Source of the DNA: Ardenticatenaceae bacterium
GTDB taxonomy: Bacteria > Chloroflexota > Anaerolineae > Promineifilales > Promineifilaceae
NCBI GenBank assembly: GCA_020634565.1
Contig: JACKBN010000013.1
Location: 1 to 64,000 of the forward strand
Length of the DNA stretch: 64,000 bases
Reading direction: 5' to 3'
Below the pieces are notes generated by a model. The model ran no database searches. It was not told the DNA's origin and saw nothing but the letters and a program-made list of their open reading frames with translations. Below, one piece after another: positions 51,068 through 60,431 of the stretch. The position numbers and the translations under genes were made by a program. Within the stretch, counting starts at the first letter, position 1. Every line of letters starts with the position of its first letter.

Positions 51068-52918
51068 ATGAACACACTCACCTACTACTGGCGGCTCATC
51101 CGCTTTCAGCCCAAATATTACGCCAGCGACATCATCACGATTTCGATCCATTTTGCTGCCACCACTGCGCTGGGACTGATTTTGCGCGCCTACTTCAACG
51201 GCCTCACCGGTGAATCCAGCTTTGCCCTGCCACTGTGGCCCATCGTCGGGCTGCAACTGGCGTATGCCTTTGTCACCGCCACCTCGCAGATGGCCGCAGG
51301 CTGGTCGTTTATCAACTTTGAGTACATCTCGTTCGACTTGCTCATCACCAACATGCTGGCCCGCGTTTTGCAGCTGCCCGGCTCCCGCCCGCTGCCAAAC
51401 AATGAAGACGGCACCAGCATGTCCACCGGGCAAGCGATCAGCACCTTCCGCGACGACACCGACCAGCTGCTCATGGCCATCGTCGCCGTGGATGACGTGA
51501 TTGGCCTGTTCGTCAGCGCAGGCATTTCGGTGACGATCATGCTGCAAATCAGCGTGCCGGTGACGCTGGGCACGTTTGTGCCGCTGTTGGTGGTCGTGGG
51601 CATTGCCCAGCGGCTGGGGGAGCGGGCCAAGCGGTATCGCAAAGCGAGCCGGGAAGCGACCAGCCAGGTGACGGGCATGATTGCCGACATGTTCAACAGC
51701 ACCCAGGCGCTCAAAGTGGCCAACGCTGAGGAGCGCGTGATTGACCGCTTCCGCCAAATCAACGAGCAGCGCAAGCAAACGATGGTGCGCGATAAGCTGC
51801 TCGTCGGGCTGGTGGATGCGCTGAGCACAGGCACAATTGAGCTGGGCATGGGGCTGATTTTGCTGCTGGCGGCGCGGCAAATGTACCAGGGCACGTTCAC
51901 GCTGGGCGATTTTGCCCTGTTTGCCGCGTACATCTGGCCCGTCACGCAGCTGTTCCGCATTTTTAGCCGGATGATTACCAACTACAAGCAGGCGGGCGTT
52001 TCTACCCAGCGCATGGAAACGATGATGCAGGGTGCGCCGGTTGGCCAGGTGGTCGCCCCGCGCGAACTGCATCTGGATGGCAACCTGCCACCGCTACCGT
52101 ACACGCCGAAAACGGCCGTTCACACCCTACAAAGCCTGCAAATCAACAACCTCAACTTCACCTACCCCGGCAGTGAAAACGGCATCCACAACATCAATTT
52201 GTCGCTAAAGGCGGGTCAGTTTGTGGTCATCACTGGGCGCATCGGCGCGGGCAAGACGACGCTGCTGAAGGTGCTGCTGGGGTTGCTCCCGGCAGACAGT
52301 GGCGAGATTGTGTGGAACGGCCGTTCCGTCCCTGATCCCGCCAATTTTATGGTGCCACCGCGCGTGGCCACTACCATGCAAATCCCGCGCCTCTTTAGCG
52401 AGACAATTCGAGACAACATGCTGCTGGGCTTGCCGGAAAATGCCGTGGATGTGATGGGGGCGGTGAAAACGGCCGTCTTCGAGCAAGATTTGGCGCAAAT
52501 GGAAGACGGTCTGGATACCATCGTTGGGCCACGCGGGCAGCGTTTGTCTGGCGGGCAGGCGCAGCGCGTGGCGGCGGCGCGCATGTTTGTGCGCCAGCCG
52601 GAGCTGCTGGTCTTTGATGATTTATCGAGTGCGCTGGATGTGGAGACAGAGAAGGTTTTGTGGGACAGATTGTTCAATGGGGATTGGAGATCGGAGATTG
52701 GAGATGACGACCAGCAATCTCCAATCTCTAATCTCCAATCTCTCACCTGTTTGGTTGTGAGCCATCGGCGGACGGCTTTGCGGCAGGCAGATCATGTGGT
52801 GGTGTTGAAAGACGGCCGTATCGAAGACGAAGGCACGCTGGAAGAACTACTGGGTCGTTGTGAAGAAATGCAGCAGCTGTGGCAGATGGATACGGCCGTT
52901 AGCGAGAAAGATATTTGA
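51068..52918 (+). CDS. ABC transporter half, permease and ATPase fused
   Basis: A 616-residue exporter half with six transmembrane helices (to about 310) and an ATPase domain. Walker A is GRIGAGKTT, the signature RLSGGQAQRVAA, Walker B LLVFDDLSSALDV (second acidic residue Asp, where Glu is usual) and the switch His in VVSHRR. About 22 residues (537-559, GDWRSEIGD to SPISNLQS) between Walker B and the switch come from a palindromic repeat inserted in frame at 52678-52744. The gene follows the partner ABC gene closely; substrate unknown. Confidence 0.85.
   Translation: MNTLTYYWRLIRFQPKYYASDIITISIHFAATTALGLILRAYFNGLTGESSFALPLWPIVGLQLAYAFVTATSQMAAGWSFINFEYISFDLLITNMLARVLQLPGSRPLPNNEDGTSMSTGQAISTFRDDTDQLLMAIVAVDDVIGLFVSAGISVTIMLQISVPVTLGTFVPLLVVVGIAQRLGERAKRYRKASREATSQVTGMIADMFNSTQALKVANAEERVIDRFRQINEQRKQTMVRDKLLVGLVDALSTGTIELGMGLILLLAARQMYQGTFTLGDFALFAAYIWPVTQLFRIFSRMITNYKQAGVSTQRMETMMQGAPVGQVVAPRELHLDGNLPPLPYTPKTAVHTLQSLQINNLNFTYPGSENGIHNINLSLKAGQFVVITGRIGAGKTTLLKVLLGLLPADSGEIVWNGRSVPDPANFMVPPRVATTMQIPRLFSETIRDNMLLGLPENAVDVMGAVKTAVFEQDLAQMEDGLDTIVGPRGQRLSGGQAQRVAAARMFVRQPELLVFDDLSSALDVETEKVLWDRLFNGDWRSEIGDDDQQSPISNLQSLTCLVVSHRRTALRQADHVVVLKDGRIEDEGTLEELLGRCEEMQQLWQMDTAVSEKDI
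52678..52744. repeat. Palindromic GGAGATTGGAGAT repeat inserted in a coding sequence
   Basis: GAGATTGGAGAT (52694-52705) and ATCTCCAATCTC (52717-52728), perfect over 12 bases, with extra AATCTCCAATC units after them. It is the same family as 50998-51055 and codes for the odd insert in the ABC ATPase. Confidence 0.8.
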
Positions 52919-52932
52919 CGTAACAAGTAGAC

Positions 52933-53871
52933 TTATTTGTCATCGTCCTTAATTTTCTTCCATCTAGCACGATCTAGTTCACAAATTTCTGGGTTATCTT
53001 CACAAATTTTTTTAGCTAGCTCAAAATCTTGTGACTTAGAGTAAACTTGCCGATAACTCGACACAACTTGTAAAGAATTGTAATAAGCAACGTTTTCTCT
53101 TTCGAGTTTGATCAAATTCCCATCCAAATCATCTGCTAATTTTTTCGTAAAATTCGAGACCTCATACATTTTCCGACTATGTATATTCAAAATTATGGTT
53201 GGAGAAATTGGGAAATTTATTTCGATACCAGGAGATAACCAACCATCGTCTACTCGCAATTTACTTGGAAGATGATTCTTCTTTACAATCGGATTGTCTG
53301 ATGTATATAAAGGTTGTTCTGTTTCATTTATCCCAAAAAACCAAATACAATTACTCAAAAATGAGGTTAATCGAGATAACAATGGAGATCCAAGCATCAT
53401 CTGTCCGTGAGCAACAGCTTCAAAATTAACAGATACTTGAACATTACCTTCAATATCTTGAGATTTGAGATATGCTTCAGAAATATCTTTTAGAAACATC
53501 TTCGAGAGTTCAATATAGCTAACCCTGAACTCACGTGTCCTCATAATCTGAAGTGCTAAATGAAGAGCTAAATGCTTTTTTTGTTTGTCTGTAACCCGTG
53601 TTCTCAAATTTTCTGTAATTTCATCTAACAAGATGCCAAATTCCGACTCCGAAGCTTGCAAGATTTTGTCAACAATTTGGGTATCAAAAGCTGTAATTTC
53701 GCCAGGTGTGGGTATATTATAGTAGTCACGTTCTGCACCAACATTTCTTACATTTGTTGGGCCAAAGGAGTTTTTCGTATGTTTGTCAAATACATACAAT
53801 TGTGACGCATTGTTGACAAAACGTTTCAGATATACCTGTGGTACAGTATGTTGATTACGGTTATCAGCCAT
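52933..53871 (-). CDS. DUF4238 family protein
   Basis: A 312-residue protein of the DUF4238 family, recognised by its opening NQHTVPQVYLKRFVNN, the FDKHTKNSF segment and the TSDNPIVKKN motif. Function of the family is unknown, and some members lie near mobile elements. It is much more AT-rich than its neighbours and lacks the ACGGCCGT palindrome, which points to horizontal acquisition. AAAGAAGA precedes the ATG. It stands alone. Confidence 0.75.
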   Translation of the reverse strand: MADNRNQHTVPQVYLKRFVNNASQLYVFDKHTKNSFGPTNVRNVGAERDYYNIPTPGEITAFDTQIVDKILQASESEFGILLDEITENLRTRVTDKQKKHLALHLALQIMRTREFRVSYIELSKMFLKDISEAYLKSQDIEGNVQVSVNFEAVAHGQMMLGSPLLSRLTSFLSNCIWFFGINETEQPLYTSDNPIVKKNHLPSKLRVDDGWLSPGIEINFPISPTIILNIHSRKMYEVSNFTKKLADDLDGNLIKLERENVAYYNSLQVVSSYRQVYSKSQDFELAKKICEDNPEICELDRARWKKIKDDDK

Positions 53872-54046
53872 CTATCTTCTTTATGGGCAATTCAATTATC
53901 ATTCAAAGTAATCTCTATTATACAAGCCTTTTATTGCTAATTTTGCATTTTTACTTACGGCCGTAACCAAACAATCCACCAAAATTTGAAGTGAGGAAGG
54001 ACTGGCACTTCCCCACTTCAAATGATTCCTCCCTCCCCGGCAAAAT

Positions 54047-55552
54047 TTAATTTTGCACGAGCGGCGGTACCTCGTTAGCCCACGGTTTGGCCTGCTCTAG
54101 CTGGGCGGCTAGCCGCAGCAGCGTCGCCTCATCGGCAAAACGGCCGATAAACTGAATCCCAATCGGCAGGCCATCCGCCGAGCCGCCCAGCGGCACGGAC
54201 ATGGCGGGCTGGCCGGTGGCGTTGAACAGCGGTGTGGACGGCGTAAAGCGGAACGAATCCACGGCGGCCGTATCCAGCATCTTGAGCGCTTTGAGCACGC
54301 TGCCTGCCCGCAAACGGCCGATTACCTGCAAGGCCATCGCTTCGGCCCCGGTGGGCAGCATGGTGCCAGATTTAGCCGGAGGCTGCGCCAGCGTGGGGGT
54401 CAGCAGCACGTCGTAATCGGCGAAAAATTGGTTGATTTTGTGAGCGGTGCGCTGCATGTCCCGCATCGCCTGGACAAAATCGCCCGCACTGATTTGCCCA
54501 CCCATCAAGGCAATAGCCCAGGTTGCTTTTTCAAAGAATTCCGGCCCAGGACGCTGGCCCAACAGCCGACCCGCCTCATCAATGTCGGCACGAATTTCGC
54601 CAGCCAGCATCGTCATTGTCGCTTTGGCATACGCTTTGCCGTCTATTTGCGGGGCGGCTTCCACCAGTTCGTGCCCCAGCTCGCGGCACAGGGCAACGGT
54701 ATCGGCCAGCACTTTCAGGCAGGCGTCGTCCATCGTGTCCCCCATGAACGGCTCGGCAGTGTAGGCGATGCGCAGCTTGCCCGGATCGCGGCCCACTTCT
54801 TGCAAGAACGGCCGTTCCCCCACCCGAATGGCATCGGGATAGTGGGGATCGGATACGGCCGTTGCATCCAGCATCGCCGCACTGTCCCGCACCGAGCGGG
54901 TGAGCACATGCTCACAGACAAACCCTTGCCACGCATCGTAATCGGTGCTGCGCGGGTTGCGGCGGCGGGTGGGCTTCAGGCCAAACAATCCACAGCACGA
55001 CGCTGGAATGCGGATCGAGCCCAGCCCATCCCCGCCGTGAGCCAAGGGCACCATGCGGCTGGCCACCGCCGCCGCCGATCCGCCGCTGGAGCCACCTGCC
55101 GTGCGGCTCAAATCCCACGGATTGTTGGTCGTGCCAAACAGTTCCGGTTCGGTGACGCCGGTAATGCCCAATTCTGGCGTGTTGGTTTTGCCCAGCACAA
55201 TCAGCCCCGCCGCTTTGTAGCGCTGCACCATCGGGCCATCTGCTTTAGACACGTAATTTTGGAAGATGCGACTGCCGTTGCGCAGCGGCATGCCACCGTA
55301 CTCGGCCAGCAAATCCTTGAGCAGGAAGGGGACGCCAGCAAACGGGGCATCGGGATGGTGTACGGCCGTTTCCATGGCCGCCTGGGTCGCTTCCTCATAC
55401 ATTTTGTGGATGACCGCATTCACTTGCGGGTTCCGCGCTTCAATCCGCTCAATCGCTGCTTCAACCAGCTCCAGCGGCGAAACGTCGCCATTGCGGACCA
55501 GTTCCGCCAGCCCCAGCCCGTCGTACTGTTCATATTCAGGAAATGTCGTCAC
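54047..55552 (-). CDS. Amidase (amidase-signature family)
   Basis: A 501-residue amidase hydrolysing an amide bond by a Ser-Ser-Lys triad. The Lys is in FLLKDLLAEY, the serine cluster in TAGGSSGGSAAA and GGDGLGSIRIPASCCG holds the cis-Ser and nucleophile. It resembles 6-aminohexanoate-cyclic-dimer or aryl-acylamidases. The start is a GTG at 55552 with AAGGAG upstream; the frame further upstream comes from the palindromic repeat. Substrate unknown. Confidence 0.88.
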   Translation of the reverse strand: MTTFPEYEQYDGLGLAELVRNGDVSPLELVEAAIERIEARNPQVNAVIHKMYEEATQAAMETAVHHPDAPFAGVPFLLKDLLAEYGGMPLRNGSRIFQNYVSKADGPMVQRYKAAGLIVLGKTNTPELGITGVTEPELFGTTNNPWDLSRTAGGSSGGSAAAVASRMVPLAHGGDGLGSIRIPASCCGLFGLKPTRRRNPRSTDYDAWQGFVCEHVLTRSVRDSAAMLDATAVSDPHYPDAIRVGERPFLQEVGRDPGKLRIAYTAEPFMGDTMDDACLKVLADTVALCRELGHELVEAAPQIDGKAYAKATMTMLAGEIRADIDEAGRLLGQRPGPEFFEKATWAIALMGGQISAGDFVQAMRDMQRTAHKINQFFADYDVLLTPTLAQPPAKSGTMLPTGAEAMALQVIGRLRAGSVLKALKMLDTAAVDSFRFTPSTPLFNATGQPAMSVPLGGSADGLPIGIQFIGRFADEATLLRLAAQLEQAKPWANEVPPLVQN

Positions 55553-55571
55553 GGTTTTCTCCTTCTTAAAG

Positions 55572-55598
55572 GTAGGTCGGATTGGCAATCCGACCTAC
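55572..55598 (-). repeat. GTCGGATTG inverted repeat, copy 2
   Basis: GTAGGTCGGATTG-G-CAATCCGACCTAC, 13-base perfect arms, immediately upstream of the amidase ribosome binding site. It is the longest copy. Confidence 0.8.
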
Positions 55599-55630
55599 GA
55601 TCCCAATCCTCCCGGAGGTTGATTATTCAT

Positions 55631-56548
55631 TTACGCGGGCTGGACCACGGGCACCAGACGGGTGCGGGTGAACAGCCAGGGTGCGCCGAAGCTGATCCAC
55701 AAGCCCATCAGGGCGTAGCGGACAAAGCGCAGCGGCACGTAGAGCGATTCACCTTCTTCGGGAAAGACGACGCTGAGGCCGAGGTAAATGGCCAGCAGCA
55801 CGATGATGCCCACCACATAGCGCAGCGCGCGCTGCCACCAGGCACCGTTGGCCACATAGCGAACGGTGCGTTGGCTTAAAGCTAACCCCACACCCAGCCC
55901 GAGAAGAACGGCCGTTGCCGCAATCGTATCGGCCACGGGATGAAGCCACAGCAACACCAGCGGCAAGGCAACCGCCACTAACAACTGCATCTCCATCCGC
56001 AGAGAAGCTAACCATTTTTCAACAGGCAATTTCAAAATCAGGTAAGCGACTACCACAACCAGGCCAAGCCCCCAGCCTGCCAGCACCTGCGTGGGAAAAT
56101 GGAAGCCCAACACCAGCCGCGAGAAACCAATCAACAGAACCAACGCTACGGCTAAGACCCAAAACCAGCCCTTTTTCATCCAAAGAGCCAGTGCACCCCA
56201 CACCGTCACGGCAAACTGCGAATGGCCGCTGGGCATGCCATACCCTTCGCCATACATGTAGGAACCGGCCGGATCGGCTTGGGCAATGTCTGGAATGAGT
56301 TGATACGGCCGTTCCTGCACAATCCAATCCTTCACGTCCGTATTCAGCACCACCGACAACAAATAGAGAATCGCCACCCGTGCGCCGAGTGCCCGATCCA
56401 CGCACCAAAACAGCAGCGGGAACAGCAAAATATAAAACTCCTGATTGCCCACAAACGTGAAAATTTTGGCCAGATCGACCCCAAAAGCACCGACAGCATT
56501 TTGGAGAACCCGCATAAATTCAATGCCCCACTCAAATACAGGATTCAT
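55631..56548 (-). CDS. PAP2-superfamily membrane phosphatase
   Basis: A 305-residue membrane protein with about seven helices. The phosphatase motifs are KDWIVQERP, MPSGHSQ and SRLVLGFHFPTQ. In the third motif the usual Asp is replaced by Gln, which could lower or alter activity. The family removes phosphate from lipid phosphates such as undecaprenyl or phosphatidic acid. AAGGAGG precedes the ATG perfectly. It is next to the amidase gene on the same strand. Confidence 0.85.
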   Translation of the reverse strand: MNPVFEWGIEFMRVLQNAVGAFGVDLAKIFTFVGNQEFYILLFPLLFWCVDRALGARVAILYLLSVVLNTDVKDWIVQERPYQLIPDIAQADPAGSYMYGEGYGMPSGHSQFAVTVWGALALWMKKGWFWVLAVALVLLIGFSRLVLGFHFPTQVLAGWGLGLVVVVAYLILKLPVEKWLASLRMEMQLLVAVALPLVLLWLHPVADTIAATAVLLGLGVGLALSQRTVRYVANGAWWQRALRYVVGIIVLLAIYLGLSVVFPEEGESLYVPLRFVRYALMGLWISFGAPWLFTRTRLVPVVQPA

Positions 56549-56569
56549 CTTTTCCTCCTTTACAAAAAG

Positions 56570-56655
56570 CGGAACACAGAGTTACGCAGAGAAGCCGCAG
56601 AGTTTCACAGAGAAAAACCTAAAAAATCTGCGTCATCAGCGTTCATCAGCGTCCT
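56570..56655. repeat. Dispersed intergenic repeat
   Basis: Contains CACAGAGTTACGCAGAG and GTCATCAGCGTTCATCAGCGTC, simple-sequence-like units related to those at 43045-43125 and 63050-63113. No gene was found here. Confidence 0.5.
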
Positions 56656-56673
56656 GCTTTTATTCATAAAGTT

Positions 56674-56694
56674 GGTCGGATTGGCAATCCGACC
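56674..56694. repeat. GTCGGATTG inverted repeat, copy 3
   Basis: GGTCGGATTG-G-CAATCCGACC, perfect 10-base arms, in the spacer between the PAP2 phosphatase and STAND NTPase genes. No gene start lies next to this copy. Confidence 0.75.
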
Positions 56695-56851
56695 GTCGCT
56701 TGCACAACCTGGCTTCAGCATAGTGCAGCACGATGCCATTCACTGCCAAAACAGTGCCAGGCTTGTGCCAGCAGGCGCATTTCTTGTAGAATGTAAGTCT
56801 ACGAGCGTTGCTCATGTGTCCAAGCAGTGTCTAATCATCGGGGAAGCGGAA

Positions 56852-59800
56852 ATGGAGTCCCAAACCAGTCAATCTGAACCCGCCAATACCTTCACTATCA
56901 AGACCATTACGGACGCCCTGAAAAACCTCAAAAGCAAGGCATTTCATCAGCTAGGCACGCATCCGTTAAGCTATCTTTGGCTGGTGCGCAGCCGCCACCA
57001 AACCAGTACAAACAAGCTTGATGCGGCCAGTTTGGGACTCACGCTGCACACCATTTTGCTGGAGGCGGTTAACAGCCTGAAGCCAACGCCTGATGGCGGC
57101 GAGAACACCTCTACCTATTACACAATTTTGCGCGAGCGCTTTGTCAACGGGCTGGGCACCGAGTATGTGGCGCAGCTGCTTAACCTGTCGCGGCGGCAAT
57201 ATTTTCGCGAGCAGAATCAGGCAATTGCTCAACTGGCTGCCATTTTGCGGGAGTGGGAGTATGCGGCGCAGCGCGAGTCAGCCCAGGCACAGCCAACACC
57301 AGAACTAAGCTGGTCGGCGCTAAAACAGGCGGCTGCAAAAGTATCACGGCCGTTTTGGGAGTCGGTGCAGGGCAAATATGATCCACAGGTTTATCACCAG
57401 CGGCACGGGTTGTACGGCCGTTTTCAAGAGTTCCTAAAAAGCGAAAAATCAGTTCTGGTCATCACCGGCAATTCGGGGGCAGGCAAAAGCTGCTTTCTGG
57501 CCTCGTTGCCCGCCGCGCTGGCCGATGATGATGTGCTGTTCATCATGCTCAATGCGGTTGGCCTGAGCGTGGAGCATGAATTGATCGAAACGCTGGCCAA
57601 AAATATCGCCTATTTTTTAGATGAAGAGGTTGTGGACCCGGAAGATTTATTTGCCAGTGTGGATGATCTGATTGGACCAAGCCGCCAGAAACTGGTGCTC
57701 ATTTTTGACGCGATTAATGAGCACGCCGAGGGTAGTAAACTGCTGTATCGCATTGACCAGATGGCCAACGCGCAGCCGTATCCCTGGCTAAAGCTGGTTA
57801 TTTCTTCGCGAAGTGAGGCGTGGCAGGTTTTGAAACGGCCGTTAACCCTATCTCAATCCTGCTACTATCAGGAAGACGCTGCGGCGGAAAAACAGTGGTA
57901 TCAACCCACCAAACTGGGCGTGCGCCTCACGCGATTTCAGCAGCAAGACATGGCCTCCGTTTACGAAAACTACCGCCAGGCCTACGATCTACAAACAGCG
58001 TACAGCGATCTCAAGCTCTCCCTGCGCAATGCCCTGCGCGATCCGCTGCTGCTGCGGCTGATTGCCGAAACGTATGCGCAAGCGCCCATGCCGCCGCACA
58101 TTCACGTCATTGACATTTTCCCCGCCTTCATCCGGGCGCTGGTGGCCAGCCAACGGCTGCAAGAAGAAGACATTCTCTTCTTGGAGCAAGAGCTGGTGCC
58201 CATCATGCTGGCTGACGGAGCGTACACCAACAAAATCAGCGACGCCCAAACCCGGGAGGTAAACACCAGCTCCGGCGAACCGCTGTGGAAGTTTGTCGTC
58301 GCCCACCAGTCCACCGGCTGGGGCCAGCATTCCAATGATTCATTTACCCGACTGGTTGATGCGGGCATTTTAAAGCACGTAGACGGGATGATTGCCTTCC
58401 GCTATGAGCGTTTTTACGATTATTTTGGCGGTCGGGAACTGTATGCGCAGCTCTCTTCAGACAGGGCGGTTCGGGCAGAGACTTACCAGGCACTGGCCGA
58501 AGAAACAGTCACCAAGCCGTTTCTCTCCGGGCCACTTATTCATGCTTTAGAGATGGAGCTGGCGGCGGAAAACATCTCCCTCATCATGCAGTTGGCCCAC
58601 CGGGAATCGCATCAAATCAGAGACAAATTGATCGCCGCGCTCACAGAGTACGGTCTGGATAATCAGGAAAAGGCAAGGGTGCTTTTGCGCCAACTGGTGC
58701 GGGCGGGGCGATCGCCCAGAGCAAATCTAGTCAGAGCGGGCGAATGGCTGTGGGACACATTTCATCACGATGCGGTTTCGGCGGCGTGCTCCGCCAGTGA
58801 TTACATCGTCATCACCGTGGCGGCGCGGCTGCAATTTCAGGATTTACTGGAGACGATGCTGGCGGATTGGTCACCAGCGGTGCGGGCGGTGGCCATCCGG
58901 CAGTCGTTTATTTTGTGGCGGCGAGACAAAGAAGCGGGCTTTGCCCTGTTGAGCAATCTGGCCGAGCGCTTGCTGCATGGTTGGCAGCTGCCGCGCCCCC
59001 ACATTTTGGAATCGTTGATTGGCCTGTCGTTGATGTTTTTGTTTGATGCCTACACCGAGCCTGAATGGACCAATCGACTTCGGGCGCTGTGGCGTAAATT
59101 GTTGGAGCGCCTGTTGTTCATCAAGCCGGGCAAATTGGGTAAACGGCCGTACACGCTCAAAACCTTATTGCGAACGGCCGTCTTAAAAACAATCATGGGG
59201 TTCGCTGCCAAAACCACCCAAGAGACGCCGTATGACTCCGTATTGGACCTACCTGAGCTGCGTTTATTCTTCAAAAATGATGCCGATCGCAGTCAGCGGC
59301 GGCAAACAGCCCAGATGCTGTGCGAGTTGATGGATGCGGAAAATACGGCCGTAACCGACCTCTACCAATTGAGCTTAAATCTGGTCACCGAGCGTGACCT
59401 ACTGATTGCCATCCTGGCCCAAACAGCCTGGCGGCGGCACGTGTTGGCCCGCCCAGATGCAGCAATTCCCCTCGTCGTCAACCTGTTCGACACCGCGATT
59501 GAAGTGGAACCCGCCGGGCCATTTAGCCACGTCGTGCCCACTTTCGCCATCCCCTTGGAAGATCGATTTGCTACCGATCACGGACGAGAAGCACTGGGGC
59601 ACATTTACGCCACCATTAATCAGCGCACCCAAGGCAGGTGGCAAAATAAACAGCGCACTCAACGTTGGCCCGGCCTTACTTTTTTCTGCATGGCCCAAAG
59701 CCGTCAAACCAGCAATGTCCCACTTTGCCCAGAAGTCACCAAAATTATTGAGACGGTCATTGCCGAAAGAGATATTGCTTACATTAACTGGATTATTGGC

Positions 59801-60232
59801 GAAGAGCTGCGTAATGCACTGGTTGAGCTAGGCTACTATCAATTCGGCTTTGGCATCTTACAAATGATTGTTCAAGAACCAGAGCTTGTGCAGGAACCCA
59901 CAATCAACCGGGCTATCGTCGATCTGCTGTCGCGCGTATTTGTGTACGAGCCCGAGCTGGTGGAAAACTTTCTGGAGGTTAACCAACTCGTGAACGACAT
60001 GAGCCGGGCCATCAAAACCAACATCCCCAAAGAAACCGTTGGCGACTTAATCAACTACCGGGCAGCCATGTTTTGGTTTGAGGTCCTTGTAAACCCGGAT
60101 AATCCCCAAATGTTGCGGCCTCTCATTTCAGTTTTCCGCCGGTTGGGCACATGCAATCGTTTGGAAACCTGGTTAACTATCCTTTTTCAGTTCGTCGTGA
60201 ATGAAATTTATGGAGAGCCAGTTTTTGCTTAA
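56852..60232 (+). CDS. Large NACHT-like STAND NTPase with helical repeats
   Basis: An 1126-residue signal-transduction ATPase. Residues 60-140 form a helical domain (RFVNGLGTEYVAQLLNLSRRQYFREQN, read in segments), followed by the NTPase: Walker A GNSGAGKS (Lys212), Walker B LIFDAINEH (Asp286) and a sensor-like VISSRSE. From about 480 on it consists of alpha-helical repeats up to the C-terminus. ATG 56852 has GGGGAAG in front; the frame is open upstream but overlies other genes. Proteins like this act in regulation, phage defence or programmed death; none is proven here. No effector domain is recognisable. Confidence 0.8.
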   Translation: MESQTSQSEPANTFTIKTITDALKNLKSKAFHQLGTHPLSYLWLVRSRHQTSTNKLDAASLGLTLHTILLEAVNSLKPTPDGGENTSTYYTILRERFVNGLGTEYVAQLLNLSRRQYFREQNQAIAQLAAILREWEYAAQRESAQAQPTPELSWSALKQAAAKVSRPFWESVQGKYDPQVYHQRHGLYGRFQEFLKSEKSVLVITGNSGAGKSCFLASLPAALADDDVLFIMLNAVGLSVEHELIETLAKNIAYFLDEEVVDPEDLFASVDDLIGPSRQKLVLIFDAINEHAEGSKLLYRIDQMANAQPYPWLKLVISSRSEAWQVLKRPLTLSQSCYYQEDAAAEKQWYQPTKLGVRLTRFQQQDMASVYENYRQAYDLQTAYSDLKLSLRNALRDPLLLRLIAETYAQAPMPPHIHVIDIFPAFIRALVASQRLQEEDILFLEQELVPIMLADGAYTNKISDAQTREVNTSSGEPLWKFVVAHQSTGWGQHSNDSFTRLVDAGILKHVDGMIAFRYERFYDYFGGRELYAQLSSDRAVRAETYQALAEETVTKPFLSGPLIHALEMELAAENISLIMQLAHRESHQIRDKLIAALTEYGLDNQEKARVLLRQLVRAGRSPRANLVRAGEWLWDTFHHDAVSAACSASDYIVITVAARLQFQDLLETMLADWSPAVRAVAIRQSFILWRRDKEAGFALLSNLAERLLHGWQLPRPHILESLIGLSLMFLFDAYTEPEWTNRLRALWRKLLERLLFIKPGKLGKRPYTLKTLLRTAVLKTIMGFAAKTTQETPYDSVLDLPELRLFFKNDADRSQRRQTAQMLCELMDAENTAVTDLYQLSLNLVTERDLLIAILAQTAWRRHVLARPDAAIPLVVNLFDTAIEVEPAGPFSHVVPTFAIPLEDRFATDHGREALGHIYATINQRTQGRWQNKQRTQRWPGLTFFCMAQSRQTSNVPLCPEVTKIIETVIAERDIAYINWIIGEELRNALVELGYYQFGFGILQMIVQEPELVQEPTINRAIVDLLSRVFVYEPELVENFLEVNQLVNDMSRAIKTNIPKETVGDLINYRAAMFWFEVLVNPDNPQMLRPLISVFRRLGTCNRLETWLTILFQFVVNEIYGEPVFA

Positions 60233-60280
60233 GGCGTGTAAACAACAACCAACAGATTAGCCATCAATCGCCAACTTGTC

Positions 60281-60310
60281 ATTACTTCGACAAGCTCAGC
60301 ACAAGTTTGA
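60281..60310. repeat. Dispersed intergenic repeat (tcagcacaag type)
   Basis: ACTTCGACAAGCTCAGCACAAG resembles CTTCGGCTGCGCTCAGCACAAG at about 43103. It lies between convergent genes. Confidence 0.4.
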
Positions 60311-60431
60311 GCAGCAAAAAATCCCGCCCACCTTCAGTTGAAAATCATTGTTCTTTACATCATATTTGCGCGGTTGCGTGCAAAAATGAAAGTTGCTTCA
60401 TTTATACAACACTGGCTTAGCATCAGGATTA

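Noticed and set aside
49480..51081. Long minus-strand open frame (over 500 codons) over the first ABC transporter
   Set aside because: It is antisense to a gene with clear ABC motifs and its product is rich in His, Gln and Arg, typical of a shadow frame in GC-rich DNA.
54428..55879. Long plus-strand open frame antisense to the amidase
   Set aside because: No recognisable domain and antisense to an intact amidase; shadow frame.
56222..56851. N-terminal extension of the STAND NTPase by 210 codons
   Set aside because: This part lies over the PAP2 gene and repeat-rich spacer and has no domain; ATG 56852 has a ribosome binding site.
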